A DNA stretch of 64,000 nucleotides from CAVOOW01 sp963697675 (lineage in GTDB: Bacteria; Actinomycetota; Actinomycetes; JACCUZ01). The position numbers and the translations under genes were made by a program. The stretch is taken from assembly GCA_963697675.1 (NCBI GenBank), contig CAVOOW010000006.1:434001-498000 (forward strand), given 5' to 3'. Positions 1 through 10,510 of this stretch are shown piece after piece. Below the pieces are notes generated by a model. It was not told where the DNA came from. It ran no database searches and saw nothing but the letters and a program-made list of their open reading frames with translations. The first letter of the stretch is position 1. Each line of letters begins with the position of its first letter.

Positions 1-353
1 ACCGCCCCCACCGGCAGCAGCTCGCCGTCACCCACCGGCCGCGTGAGCACCATCCCGTCCAGGTTCTGGTCGGCGGACACGTAGCGAGCCGCTGCGTCAT
101 CGAGGCGGACGGAGCGGACCGCCAGGTCGTCTGTCGTGAGCCGGGTGTCCGCACCGAGATCGCGCGTCACCGACCAGACCCGCACCCGCTCGTCGGCATC
201 GGCGAGGACCTTCGAGCCGACCACGACTGACAGCAGCACCAGCACGATGCCACCGACCAACCGCGGGTCGAGCCAGCGGGCTCGCCTGATCCGGGCCGCC
301 ACGGGTGTCGGCAGATCGGACACGAAGTCCCCCTCGGCTGGCCGGAGGCTCAT
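1..353 (-). CDS. SAF-domain protein, CpaB/RcpC-like (partial)
   Basis: The gene starts at the ATG ending at 353 and runs off the left edge, leaving about 117 visible residues. A basic, cytoplasmic N-terminus is followed by one membrane segment at about residues 33-51 and then the start of a SAF-type domain (residues 57-117, with the VWSVTRDLGADTRLTTDDL-type opening). SAF proteins of this architecture occur in Flp/tight-adherence pilus assembly, where CpaB acts at the cell surface. The gene is divergent from the HTH gene at 560, sharing a 206 bp intergenic region. The family assignment rests on the opening of the domain only, because the C-terminus is missing. Confidence 0.7.
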   Translation of the reverse strand, partial: MSLRPAEGDFVSDLPTPVAARIRRARWLDPRLVGGIVLVLLSVVVGSKVLADADERVRVWSVTRDLGADTRLTTDDLAVRSVRLDDAAARYVSADQNLDGMVLTRPVGDGELLPVGA

Positions 354-559
354 CCTCCACCACCAGGGCAGCGTTGGGAGGTCAGTTGTCCACAGGGCCG
401 CGGGCGAGGGTCGCCGTGGCCGGCGCACCTGTGGATCAACCGGCACAACCCGCCGCGTCCGCCGTCATAATGAGCGATCGAAGGCGCACACCCGACGCAC
501 CAGACTGTGACGGACCAGACACCGAAGAACCAGACGTTCGACGAACAGGGAGTACGCGC

Positions 560-856
560 GTGATGGCCTCGCCCAGTCCCGGCGCCCGATTCCTGACGCT
601 GGTCGACGTCGCCGAGGTGCTGAACACGTCGTCCGCCCAGGTCTACGCACTGGTCCGGGGCGGTGACCTGCCTGCCATCAAGATCGGCGGGCGCGGGCAG
701 TGGCGGGTCGAGTCGAGCGAGCTGGAGAAGTACATCCAGCGGATGTATGAGCAGACCCGCGACTTCGTCAGCACGCACCGGTTCGGCCGGCCGGAGGACG
801 AGGACGCGGACAGCGACGGCGAGGGAGGCTCCGGCCGATCCGGCGACGAGCGCTGA
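560..856 (+). CDS. Excisionase/MerR-type helix-turn-helix DNA-binding protein
   Basis: A 98-residue protein. The first two thirds form an excisionase-type winged HTH: LTLVDVAEVLNTSSAQVYAL is the recognition module, followed by the wing-like GGRGQWRVESSELEKYI. The tail is acidic and probably disordered. GTG at 560 lies 7 bases after AGGGAG; the ATG at 563 is an equally possible start. Small proteins of this type in actinobacteria include the developmental regulator BldC, but this one is longer and I cannot equate the two. It is divergent from the SAF gene and convergent with the unknown gene at 873-1430. It could bind the A+T-rich sites upstream of the LysM gene; that is only an inference from proximity. 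Confidence 0.8.
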   Translation: MMASPSPGARFLTLVDVAEVLNTSSAQVYALVRGGDLPAIKIGGRGQWRVESSELEKYIQRMYEQTRDFVSTHRFGRPEDEDADSDGEGGSGRSGDER

Positions 857-872
857 GTGTCGCGGGTGTGGG

Positions 873-1430
873 TCAGAGCACCCGGGTGATCCTGGCGAGT
901 CCGGTGTGCGCCACCGTGCGCACGGCGCTGACCTGACCCGGCCGCCGCGCGTCGCCGACCGCGTGTTCGCTGATCTCGACGAAGTCCAGCCCGACGCGGT
1001 CGAACGTGCCGGAGACGACGGCCCCGTCGACCAGGCCGACTGACACGACCGCGCGGTCCCGCGCGATCGCTCGCAACGCCGCTGTGAGACCCAGCCGGCG
1101 GAACACCAACCCTCCCTCCGCCGGCGCCGTCGACTCGAGCCCGAGACCCACGATGGAAACCACGGCGCTCCACGGTGCGAGGACGTCGCGTCCGCCGTCA
1201 TCACGCAGCAGGACCCACTGGGCACCGACCTCGAGCAGCAGGCCGGACACGACCTCCGGGCCGAGCAGCTGCACGCGCACCTGATGCCCGATCGCCGCTC
1301 GCGCGCGATCGACGAGCGTCAAGGCGGCAATCTCCCGGCGGGTGCGGTCAGCGACCTCACCGGCCAGCTCGGCCGCCCCGGCTTCCTCGAGCTGGGCAGC
1401 AAGATCGGCGAACAGCTCGTCCCAGCGCAC
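873..1430 (-). CDS. Conserved-looking hypothetical protein
   Basis: 185 residues, GTG start with a GGAGG-type ribosome site upstream. I do not recognise a named family. The N-terminal 45 residues look helical (MRWDELFADLAAQLEEAG). The rest alternates short hydrophobic strands such as VRVQLLGPEVVSG and VVSVGLVDGAVVSGTF, which resemble two small beta-barrel (Sm-like) modules; that resemblance is impression only. There is no signal peptide or membrane segment, so it is probably cytoplasmic. It is convergent with the HTH gene and divergent from the LysM gene, and it stops 16 bp after the HTH gene. Third-position G/C bias supports real coding. Confidence 0.65.
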   Translation of the reverse strand: MRWDELFADLAAQLEEAGAAELAGEVADRTRREIAALTLVDRARAAIGHQVRVQLLGPEVVSGLLLEVGAQWVLLRDDGGRDVLAPWSAVVSIVGLGLESTAPAEGGLVFRRLGLTAALRAIARDRAVVSVGLVDGAVVSGTFDRVGLDFVEISEHAVGDARRPGQVSAVRTVAHTGLARITRVL

Positions 1431-1489
1431 GGCGGCCCCCTCCGGTGTCCCCGCACATTCCTAGCGCACCGCCGGTGCTCGTCCGGCAC

Positions 1490-1577
1490 TTATCCACAAG
1501 CAACCCTGACCCTGTTGCGCAACAGCAAGATGCATTATACAAATGCAAACGCAAGCAAACGTAAGGAAGGAACGTCC
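1490..1577 (+). promoter_or_regulatory. A+T-rich regulatory cluster upstream of LysM gene
   Basis: This stretch is clearly richer in A and T than its surroundings. It contains a perfect E. coli-type DnaA box TTATCCACA (1490-1498), a perfect 14-base palindrome CTGTTGCGCAACAG (1512-1525), an inverted repeat TGCAT/ATGCA around TATACAA (starting near 1531), repeated GCAAACG-like units, and the ribosome-binding site AAGGAAGGAA (1563-1572). It probably holds the promoter and operators for the LysM gene. Binding partners are unknown. A related TTGTCCACA lies at 386-394, upstream of the HTH gene. Confidence 0.55.
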
Positions 1578-2330
1578 TTGGCCGCCAGCCCCGGTCCGCG
1601 CACCCGGTTGTCGCCCGGCCGCACCCTGGCCGGCCTGCTGGTTCCCGCGGCGCTCGCGACCGCGTCGGCAGCGCTCGGGTGGGCCGCCACCGCTCCGATC
1701 GGTGCGGTCCGTGCACCCGGACCCGCACCGGTGGATGCCTTGCTGGCCGTCGGTGCCGCACTTGCGTGTGCCGGCGTCCTGGGGCTGGTGGCCGTTGGAT
1801 CGGCCCTCACTCTGGCCGTCGCCGTGACCGGCGGGCTGGCCGGTCGCTCGGCGGCCATGGCCCGGGCGCTCACCCCCCATGTCGTGCGGGCCACGGTGGG
1901 GCTGCTCGTCGGCGCCACGGTGGTCGGCGGACCAGGTTGCCTCCCGGACCGCACGGCGCATCCCATGGCGGTGGCCCGAATGGCGGCTGGGTCCGTTGCG
2001 ACGTCCGGCGAGCGACCGGGCCGGACACCGCAGCTGCCTTCCAGGTGGAGTCCCGACCGGCCGGCGGCCGGGCTCGAGCACGCCGATCCTCGCGACCAGC
2101 CTGCCCCACCCGGAGCCGCGCCACGGCTCACCACCGTCGTCGTCCGGCGGGGCGACACCCTCTGGGGCCTCGCGGCGCGTCATCTCGGGCGGGGCGCGTC
2201 GGACGCACAGGTGGCCACCGAGTGGCCGCGGTGGCATGCCTCGAACCGTTCGACCATCGGCCCCGACCCCGACCTCATCGTGCCCGGGCAACGCCTTCGG
2301 GTCCCGATCGACCGAGAGGAGTCGCCGTGA
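1578..2330 (+). CDS. Membrane protein with C-terminal LysM domain
   Basis: 250 residues from a TTG start 5 bases after AAGGAAGGAA. Three hydrophobic segments (about residues 15-38, 50-80 and 100-115) precede a proline-rich linker. A C-terminal LysM domain follows (VVVRRGDTLWGLAARHLG through PGQRLRVP). LysM binds N-acetylglucosamine-containing glycans, so the protein probably sits in the membrane with its tail in the wall. Its stop overlaps the next start (GTGA at 2327-2330), so the two genes are probably translationally coupled. The longer upstream reading frame lacks a ribosome site and crosses the regulatory region, so I reject it. Confidence 0.82.
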   Translation: MAASPGPRTRLSPGRTLAGLLVPAALATASAALGWAATAPIGAVRAPGPAPVDALLAVGAALACAGVLGLVAVGSALTLAVAVTGGLAGRSAAMARALTPHVVRATVGLLVGATVVGGPGCLPDRTAHPMAVARMAAGSVATSGERPGRTPQLPSRWSPDRPAAGLEHADPRDQPAPPGAAPRLTTVVVRRGDTLWGLAARHLGRGASDAQVATEWPRWHASNRSTIGPDPDLIVPGQRLRVPIDREESP

Positions 2331-2916
2331 CGAGCGACCCGCCGCACCCCAGCCCGCTGCGCCGGCTTCCCCTGCCGTGCAGCGAACCACCGTTTGACGA
2401 CGAGCTCGGTCCAGCACCGGCGGGCGGGCCACCGAGACGTCCGACAGCGCCCGGCTTCCAGGGCACCCTGGCATTGGCGTTCGTGCTGCCCTCCGGCCTG
2501 CCGGCGGTGCCCGAGCCGCCACCCGACCTGCACCTGATCGAGGACGACGGCGACTCGACCGACGAGTTCGGACCGCGACCCACCGGACGGGCAGCACTGC
2601 CGTCGCCACGAACCTGGGCCGCACGCGTCGTGCAGGCAATCGTCGAGGTGCTCTCCGGTGTTCGCCCCGCGACACAGCTGGTGCGCTGGACCACCGAGGA
2701 GGTCTACGAGGAGATCAGCAGCCGGGTGCTGCACGGCCGCGGTGGGGACGTCGAGGGTCCGCCGCGTGGCGTCGTCCGCTCGCTGCATGTGAGCGAGCCC
2801 GCCGACGGTGTCGCCGAGGTCTGCGCGCTGGTGCGTCGCGGAGCGCGCTCCACCGCGGTCGCCCTGCGCATGGAGGGCATGGACGGCCGCTGGCAGTGCA
2901 CGGCCATCGAGCTGGG

Positions 2917-2920
<4 letters not shown>
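2327..2920 (+). CDS. Rv3235 family protein (DUF6459-like)
   Basis: 197 residues, GTG start overlapping the LysM stop, with GAGAGGAG just upstream. A low-complexity, proline-rich N-terminal half is followed by a compact C-terminal domain from about residue 95. That domain ends in the pattern VCALVRRGARSTAVALRMEG...RWQCTAIELG, typical of the actinobacterial family named after M. tuberculosis Rv3235, which also lies beside secA1. The function of the family is unknown. The gene is convergent with secA, and their stop codons overlap (TAG 2918-2920 on plus, TAA 2917-2919 on minus), leaving no room for a terminator. Confidence 0.8.
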
Positions 2921-5676
<2,756 letters not shown>

Positions 5677-5964
5677 GCGTACTCTCCTGCTGGTCGTCTG
5701 CCGGCCGTCGTTGGCCGCGGTCTGGTCCGGTCGTCACGGTGCACGTCGGGCGCCGGCGCACAGGACATCTGTACGCACACGGGGCGCGTCGACGCTCGTA
5801 CCCGCCCGGACTGCCCTTCATGGTAGGCGCACACGCCCAATGCCACCGGTCTGGGCGGGCGCAATCGGCATCCGTGGAGGCTGGGTCATGCACAGCCCCA
5901 CACAGACACGGCCAGTGCAGTTGGATGTCGGAGGCAGGGTTGGCTGGGGCAGGATGGAGGACAC

Positions 5965-6537
5965 ATGGATCCCGTCGAGCTCTCCGACGACCGTTTGCTG
6001 CTGCGGCTGCCGGTTCGCGCCGACGTCGACGACATAACGCTGGCCTGCCGGGACCTCGAGCTGCAGCGATGGATCCCCGTGCCTGTGCCCTATGAGCGGA
6101 TCCACGGCGAGCAGTGGGTGGACGACACGTCGCGCTCCTGGGCCGACGACCAGGAGCTGCGCTGGGTGATCACTGAGCGCGGGGTGAGCAACCGGGCGAT
6201 CGGCGCGATCGGCCTGCACGCCCGCGACGCCACGATGCGCGAGGTGGGGTTCTGGATGGCGCCCTGGGCCCGGGGGCGAGGCGTCATGACCGACGCCGTG
6301 CGCCTGGTCTGCCGCTGGGGATTCGTCGACCTGGGCCTCGGCCGCATCGAATGGTGGGCCAATGTCGGCAACTACGCCTCGCGGCGGGTCGCGGAGAAGG
6401 TCGGCTTCACCATGGAGGGCACCGCGCGGGCCCGCCTGCTGCACCGGGGCGTCCGGGTGGACGGCTGGTGCGCAGGACTGCTCCCCGGCGAGCTGGTCGA
6501 GGAGCGGTCCGGCGGACGGCCGGTGGATCGGCGTTGA
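5965..6537 (+). CDS. GNAT N-acetyltransferase (RimJ/RimL type)
   Basis: 190 residues, ATG start with GGAGGA 6 bases upstream. The fold is a single GNAT domain. The acetyl-CoA pyrophosphate loop is at about residue 103 (ARGRGVMTDAV), preceded by the strand EVGFWMAP and followed by the LGRIEWWANVGNYASRRVAEKVGF segment typical of RimJ/RimL and SpeG-like enzymes that acetylate protein N-termini or small amines. The substrate cannot be told from sequence. It is the first of three consecutive GNAT genes and its stop overlaps the next start. Confidence 0.88.
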   Translation: MDPVELSDDRLLLRLPVRADVDDITLACRDLELQRWIPVPVPYERIHGEQWVDDTSRSWADDQELRWVITERGVSNRAIGAIGLHARDATMREVGFWMAPWARGRGVMTDAVRLVCRWGFVDLGLGRIEWWANVGNYASRRVAEKVGFTMEGTARARLLHRGVRVDGWCAGLLPGELVEERSGGRPVDRR

Positions 6538-7667
6538 CCTCGCGAACGGGAGTGTCAACGCTCCGGAAGACGCCCGAGGTCCGCGGGGAGGGACTCGTCC
6601 TGGGGCCATGGCGCGCCGCCGATGCTGCCCGCGTCCTGGAGGTCGCGACCGACCCGGCGACCCGCGCCTGGTCACCGTCGATGAGACCGCTGAACACCGA
6701 AGCCGACGCGCTCACCTGGATGAGCGAGCGCACCGCGAACGCCGACCGGCTCGACTGGGCGGTCCGCGACTCGGCGTCCGGGCTGCTCATCGGCCGCGTC
6801 GGGCTGCACAGGTTCGACCCCGGCTGCCGGAGTGCGGAGATCGGCTACGGCGTCCATCCCGCGCACCGGCGCCGTGGCGTCGCGCTCCGGGCGGTCACGG
6901 CCGCGACGACGTACGCCTTCACGACGTTGAACCTCGCCCGCATCTCCCTGGTGCACGCGACCGGAAACTCGGCCTCCTGCGCGGTCGCCAGCGCCGGGGG
7001 CTTCGCGTTCGAGGGCGTGGAACGGTCCAGCCTCGACCACGGCGACGGGGTTCGCCACGACATGCATCGCCATGCCCGCCTGGCCACGGACGCCGGCGCC
7101 CTCCCGAGGATCGGGCGGACCCCGGTCGCGATCGATGCGGGCGACCTCGCGCTGCGACCGTGGGCGGAGGAGGACGCCGAGCAGCTGCTCGCGGCGGTCG
7201 CCGACCCGCTGATCGCCCGCTGGAACCCCCGCCTGCCACTGCCCGACATCGATGCGGCCCGCGGATGGCTGGCCTCCCGGGCGACGGGGTGGGCGGGCGG
7301 TGAGGCCTGCTCGTGGAAGGTGGTCGACGCGGCGACCGGCGAGCTGCGCGGCTCGATGGGGCTGCGCTACATCGACCCGATCGACCGCGCGGCGGTCGCG
7401 TCGTACTGGACGGTGGCCGGCGCACGCGGGCGCGGCGTGGCACCCGCTGCCCTGACCGCAGCGACCGACTGGGCGTTCACCGAACTGGGGATGCACCGCG
7501 TGACCCTGGCTCATGTGCTGGCAAACGAGGCGTCCTGCCGGGTCGCGACCAAGGCCGGCTTCCGGCTGGAGGCGACCATCCGTGACTCGTGCCTGCTGCG
7601 CGACGGGTTCAGTGACGAGCACCTGCACGCGCGCCTCGCGAGCGACCCACGGGACGGTCTCAGATGA
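6534..7667 (+). CDS. Tandem-domain GNAT acetyltransferase
   Basis: 377 residues with two complete GNAT domains fused head to tail (about residues 15-180 and 195-375). Each has the pattern of a strand, an acetyl-CoA loop, and a late SC-VA-AGF segment: HRRRGVALRAV / SASCAVASAGGF in the first, ARGRGVAPAAL / EASCRVATKAGF in the second. The TTG at 6534 overlaps the upstream TGA, and GTG at 6552 is an alternative start. The two halves are diverged, so the fusion is not a recent duplication. The downstream gene starts in an ATGA overlap, so the three genes look like one operon. Confidence 0.85.
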   Translation: MTSRTGVSTLRKTPEVRGEGLVLGPWRAADAARVLEVATDPATRAWSPSMRPLNTEADALTWMSERTANADRLDWAVRDSASGLLIGRVGLHRFDPGCRSAEIGYGVHPAHRRRGVALRAVTAATTYAFTTLNLARISLVHATGNSASCAVASAGGFAFEGVERSSLDHGDGVRHDMHRHARLATDAGALPRIGRTPVAIDAGDLALRPWAEEDAEQLLAAVADPLIARWNPRLPLPDIDAARGWLASRATGWAGGEACSWKVVDAATGELRGSMGLRYIDPIDRAAVASYWTVAGARGRGVAPAALTAATDWAFTELGMHRVTLAHVLANEASCRVATKAGFRLEATIRDSCLLRDGFSDEHLHARLASDPRDGLR

Positions 7668-8230
7668 CCCCGATCGAGCACGTGGAGATCGCGGCCGGGC
7701 GCCTGCAGCTGCGGCCACCGTCGGACAGCGAGGCAGCCGACGCGCTGGCCATGCTGCTCGATCCCGACATCGTGCGGTGGAACGCGGGGCCGGACCGGCT
7801 CGACCTCGACGAGGCGCGCGCCTGGTGCCGGCGCGGCGCCGACTGGTCCGACGGCGGCCACGCGACCTTCTCCGTGCTCGACGCCACCAGCGGGCGGTTG
7901 CTGGGCAACGTGTCCTTGCACAAGATCGACCGTGAGCAGCAGGACGCGGAGATCGGTTATCGCGTCGCACCGTGGGCACGCGGCCAGGGCGTCGCGAGCG
8001 CTGGGGTCGCCGCGGTCTCCCGGTGGGCGTTCGGCGCGCTCGACCTGGCGCGGATCGAGGCCTACCACGCGGTGGTGAACGTCGCGTCCTGCCGGGTGGC
8101 CGAGAAGGCCGGATATCTGTTCGAGGGCACGCTGCGGCAGTCCTATGTGTACGGGGACAAACGCCGCCATGACGAGCACCTGCATGCCCGGCTGGCCACC
8201 GACCCGGAATCGACCACGTTCAGCAGGTGA
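7664..8230 (+). CDS. GNAT N-acetyltransferase
   Basis: 188 residues, ATG start overlapping the preceding stop by four bases. A single RimJ/RimL-type GNAT domain has the acetyl-CoA loop ARGQGVASAGV and the C-terminal VASCRVAEKAGYLFEG. It is closest in organisation to the second half of the preceding fused protein, suggesting that the three-gene set arose by duplication. The last seven codons and the TGA stop lie inside the palindromic repeat at 8204-8300, so the native C-terminus may have been replaced when that element arrived. Confidence 0.88.
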   Translation: MTPIEHVEIAAGRLQLRPPSDSEAADALAMLLDPDIVRWNAGPDRLDLDEARAWCRRGADWSDGGHATFSVLDATSGRLLGNVSLHKIDREQQDAEIGYRVAPWARGQGVASAGVAAVSRWAFGALDLARIEAYHAVVNVASCRVAEKAGYLFEGTLRQSYVYGDKRRHDEHLHARLATDPESTTFSR

Positions 8231-8300
8231 ACGGACGGTTCGCTATGCGTGCAGGCACAGCGAAGGGTCCGCCGGCATGGTGAACGTGGTCGATTACCGG
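8204..8300. repeat. Palindromic repeat family A, copy 1
   Basis: An imperfect 97 bp palindrome. The outer arms AATCGACCACGTTCA (8208-8222) and TGAACGTGGTCGATT (8281-8295) pair perfectly over 15 bp. The inner arms GGACGGTTCGC and GCGAAGGGTCC pair imperfectly. Read in the opposite orientation, the copy at 33696-33790 matches it at about 86 of 94 positions (hand count). It carries the stop codons of both flanking convergent genes: TGA 8228-8230 on plus and TAA 8294-8296 on minus. No transposase is nearby. It resembles a REP or MITE-like element and may act as a bidirectional terminator. Confidence 0.9.
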
Positions 8301-9535
8301 TGGGCGCGGCGGAGGGCAGCCGCGAGGTCGCCGCGCCGCTCGATCCGCACGTCGGCGAGCCCGAGCCACCCGGCCATGACCTGCAGCTCGGCCATCAGCT
8401 CGGCGGCAGTCTCCGGCGGCGCCTGTGCCTCGGCCCACGCCGAGCGGACCAGCAACGCACCAGCGCCATCGTCGGCCTGCCGGTCGGACTTGAGGTCGAC
8501 GCGGGCGACCAGCCGGTCTCCGAGCAGGAAGGGCAGCACGTAGTAGCCGTGCACCCGCTTGTCCGCCGGCACGTAGATCTCGATGCGGTAGCGGAAGCCG
8601 AACAGGGCCTCGACCCGGGCCCGCTCCCAGATGAGCGGGTCGAAGGGGGAGAGCAGGGCGCGAGCCCGGACGGCGCGCGGCCGGCGAGCCTCGTGATGGA
8701 GATAGCAGGGCCGCGACCACCCGTCGACGGTGGCGGGGATCAGCTCACCCGTTGCCACCAGGGTGGCGATCGCCGCCTTGGCGTCGACCGGCCGCAGCCG
8801 GAAGTAGTCGCGCAGGCACTGCTCGCTGGCCACCCCGTGGGCCCGGGCGGCGATGCGGACCAGCTCGACGAAAGCGTCCTCGTCATCGGGATCGGGTGCC
8901 TCGAAAACGGCACGCGGCAGCACCCGCTCGGGCAGCGTGTAGCGACGCTCGAACTGCGTGGTGCGTCCCGCCGACATGACTGCGCCGGAGAAGAACAGAT
9001 GCTCGAGCGACTGCTTGACCAGCGACCAGTTCCAGCCCCAGTTGTCCTTGCTCCGCGGCAGGTCCTGGGCCAGGGCGACCTCGACCTGGCTCGCAGTCAT
9101 CGGCCGGTGAGCGGCGACCTCGGCCAGCACGGCGCTGACCAGCTCGGGGTGTTCGGCCGCCACGCGCTGCATGCTGCCCCAGCCCTCCTCCCGCCAGCGC
9201 TGCATCCGCCAGCGGAGCAACCGATGGGTCTCAGGCGGGACCAGGCTTGCCTCGTGCGCCCAGTACTCCACCAGCCGGCGCGGACCGACGCCCCAGGCCC
9301 GGTCGAGCAACGCGCGGTCGTAAGGCCCCAGCCGGCTGAACAGCGGCAGGTAGTGACTGCGCACCAGCACGTTGACGCTGTCCATCTGCAGCAGACCCAT
9401 GCGGTCGACAGCGGCCACGAGCTGACGCATGCCGGGTGCGGCCGGTCGCGGCGCCGCGAGGCCCTGCGCGGCGATCGCGACCCGGCAGGCGGCGGCCGCA
9501 CTCAGGCGCGAGGACGTCCGGGGAGCGGCGGTCAC
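8294..9535 (-). CDS. YcaQ/AlkX-type winged-helix DNA glycosylase
   Basis: 413 residues from a GTG start, the usual length of E. coli YcaQ. YcaQ/AZL proteins are winged-helix DNA glycosylases that unhook alkylated bases and interstrand crosslinks. The sequence has the N-terminal QMDSVNVLVRSHYLPLFSRLG segment, where family enzymes carry the catalytic QxD/QxQ motif, then EYWAHEASLVPP and a C-terminal block (LLSPFDPLIWERARVEALF..YYVLPFLLGDRLVARVDLK) diagnostic of the family. An open frame extends further 5' but has no support. The gene ends inside the family A repeat. It is convergent with the acetyltransferase genes and divergent from the M14 peptidase. Confidence 0.9.
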   Translation of the reverse strand: MTAAPRTSSRLSAAAACRVAIAAQGLAAPRPAAPGMRQLVAAVDRMGLLQMDSVNVLVRSHYLPLFSRLGPYDRALLDRAWGVGPRRLVEYWAHEASLVPPETHRLLRWRMQRWREEGWGSMQRVAAEHPELVSAVLAEVAAHRPMTASQVEVALAQDLPRSKDNWGWNWSLVKQSLEHLFFSGAVMSAGRTTQFERRYTLPERVLPRAVFEAPDPDDEDAFVELVRIAARAHGVASEQCLRDYFRLRPVDAKAAIATLVATGELIPATVDGWSRPCYLHHEARRPRAVRARALLSPFDPLIWERARVEALFGFRYRIEIYVPADKRVHGYYVLPFLLGDRLVARVDLKSDRQADDGAGALLVRSAWAEAQAPPETAAELMAELQVMAGWLGLADVRIERRGDLAAALRRAHR

Positions 9536-9615
9536 GGTACGGCAGCCTGCCAGGTGGCCCCGACAGGCAAGGGCGCCGCACCGGTCGTCGGCGTCCCATA
9601 GGGCACGATGGTGCG

Positions 9616-10375
9616 GTGACCGTGCGCCGTACAGCTCCCCTGCTTGTCGGCGTGCTGCTGGCCGCTCTGCTGCCCGTGACGGCGGCGGTGCCTGCCGTGG
9701 CCACGCCGCTCGTCGGGGCCAAGCCACTCGTCGAGAAGGTCGTGATCGGCACGTCCGTGCAGGGTCGTTCGATCGTGGCGGTCCACCGCTGGCACCCGGG
9801 CGCGACCCGGACGCTGCTGGTCATCGGGAACCTGCACGGCGACGAGCGGGCGGGGCTGCGCGTCGTGAAGCGGCTGCGCCATCATGGCGTCCCGGCAGCG
9901 GTCGACCTGTGGACGATCCGCTACGGCCAACCCCGACGGCACGGCCGCCGACCGGCGGACGAACGCCCACGGCGTCGACCTCAACCGCAACTTCCCCCGA
10001 CGCTGGCAGCTGGCGGGGAAGGGCACGTCGAACTACTCGGGACCGAGCGCCGGCAGCGAGCCGGAGACTCAGGCACTGCTGAGCTTCGTGCGGCAGATCC
10101 AGCCACGGACCACCATCGTGTTCCACCAACCGCTCTATGGCGTCGACTCCTATCGCGCGAAGTCGAAGAAGCTGGTGCGCAGGCTGTCCCGCGAGAGCGG
10201 ACTGCCGGTGAAGTCGTTCGACTGCAACGGCGGCTGCCACGGAACGTTCACGGACTGGCTCAACACGCGGACCTCTGGCCGCGCGGTCACGGTGGAGTTC
10301 GGTGTCCGCGCGTCCCATGCCCAGATCGGCCGGATGCGACGCGCCCTGCTGACCGTCGCCGTCCCAGAGAATTGA
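9616..10375 (+). CDS. M14-family zinc carboxypeptidase, frameshifted
   Basis: Removing one base restores a 252-residue secreted protein. A signal peptide (about residues 1-30, ending VPAVATP) leads into a murein-peptide amidase/carboxypeptidase-like fold. The zinc ligands NLHGDE (H74, E77), then NPDG, the substrate-arginine segment VDLNRNFPRRW, FHQPLYGVD and the terminal TVEFG that carries the catalytic glutamate are all present. The frame breaks near 9922, where CGCTACGGCCAAC should read CGCACGGCCAAC: one extra T separates WTIR from TANPDG. The enzyme presumably trims peptidoglycan peptides. Given the many similar breaks in this window, a sequence error is as likely as true inactivation. Confidence 0.8.
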
Positions 10376-10401
10376 GCTCGGCGTCCGAAGACGAGCGCAA
10401 T

Positions 10402-10500
10402 TTCATGATCGCGAAGGATCGCAGTCGGAGATTGGTACACGATCCTTCGTGATCATGAAGGTTCCGTCCGGCTAGAGCCGGACGGATCCTTCATGATCAC
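10402..10500. repeat. Composite palindrome, family B copy 1; likely bidirectional terminator
   Basis: Two overlapping palindromes share a central segment. Arms 10402-10421 and 10440-10459 pair at 19 of 20 positions (TTCATGATCGCGAAGGATCG type) around an 18-base loop. Segment 10449-10473 also pairs with 10476-10500 at 24 of 25 positions, giving a 52 bp near-perfect palindrome centred at 10474.5. The segment GTGATCATGAA (10449-10459) belongs to both, so only one hairpin can form at a time. It sits between the convergent M14 peptidase and MMPL genes, where a terminator is expected, although neither side has a clear T-tract. Confidence 0.88.
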
Positions 10501-10510
10501 GGGGAACTGC

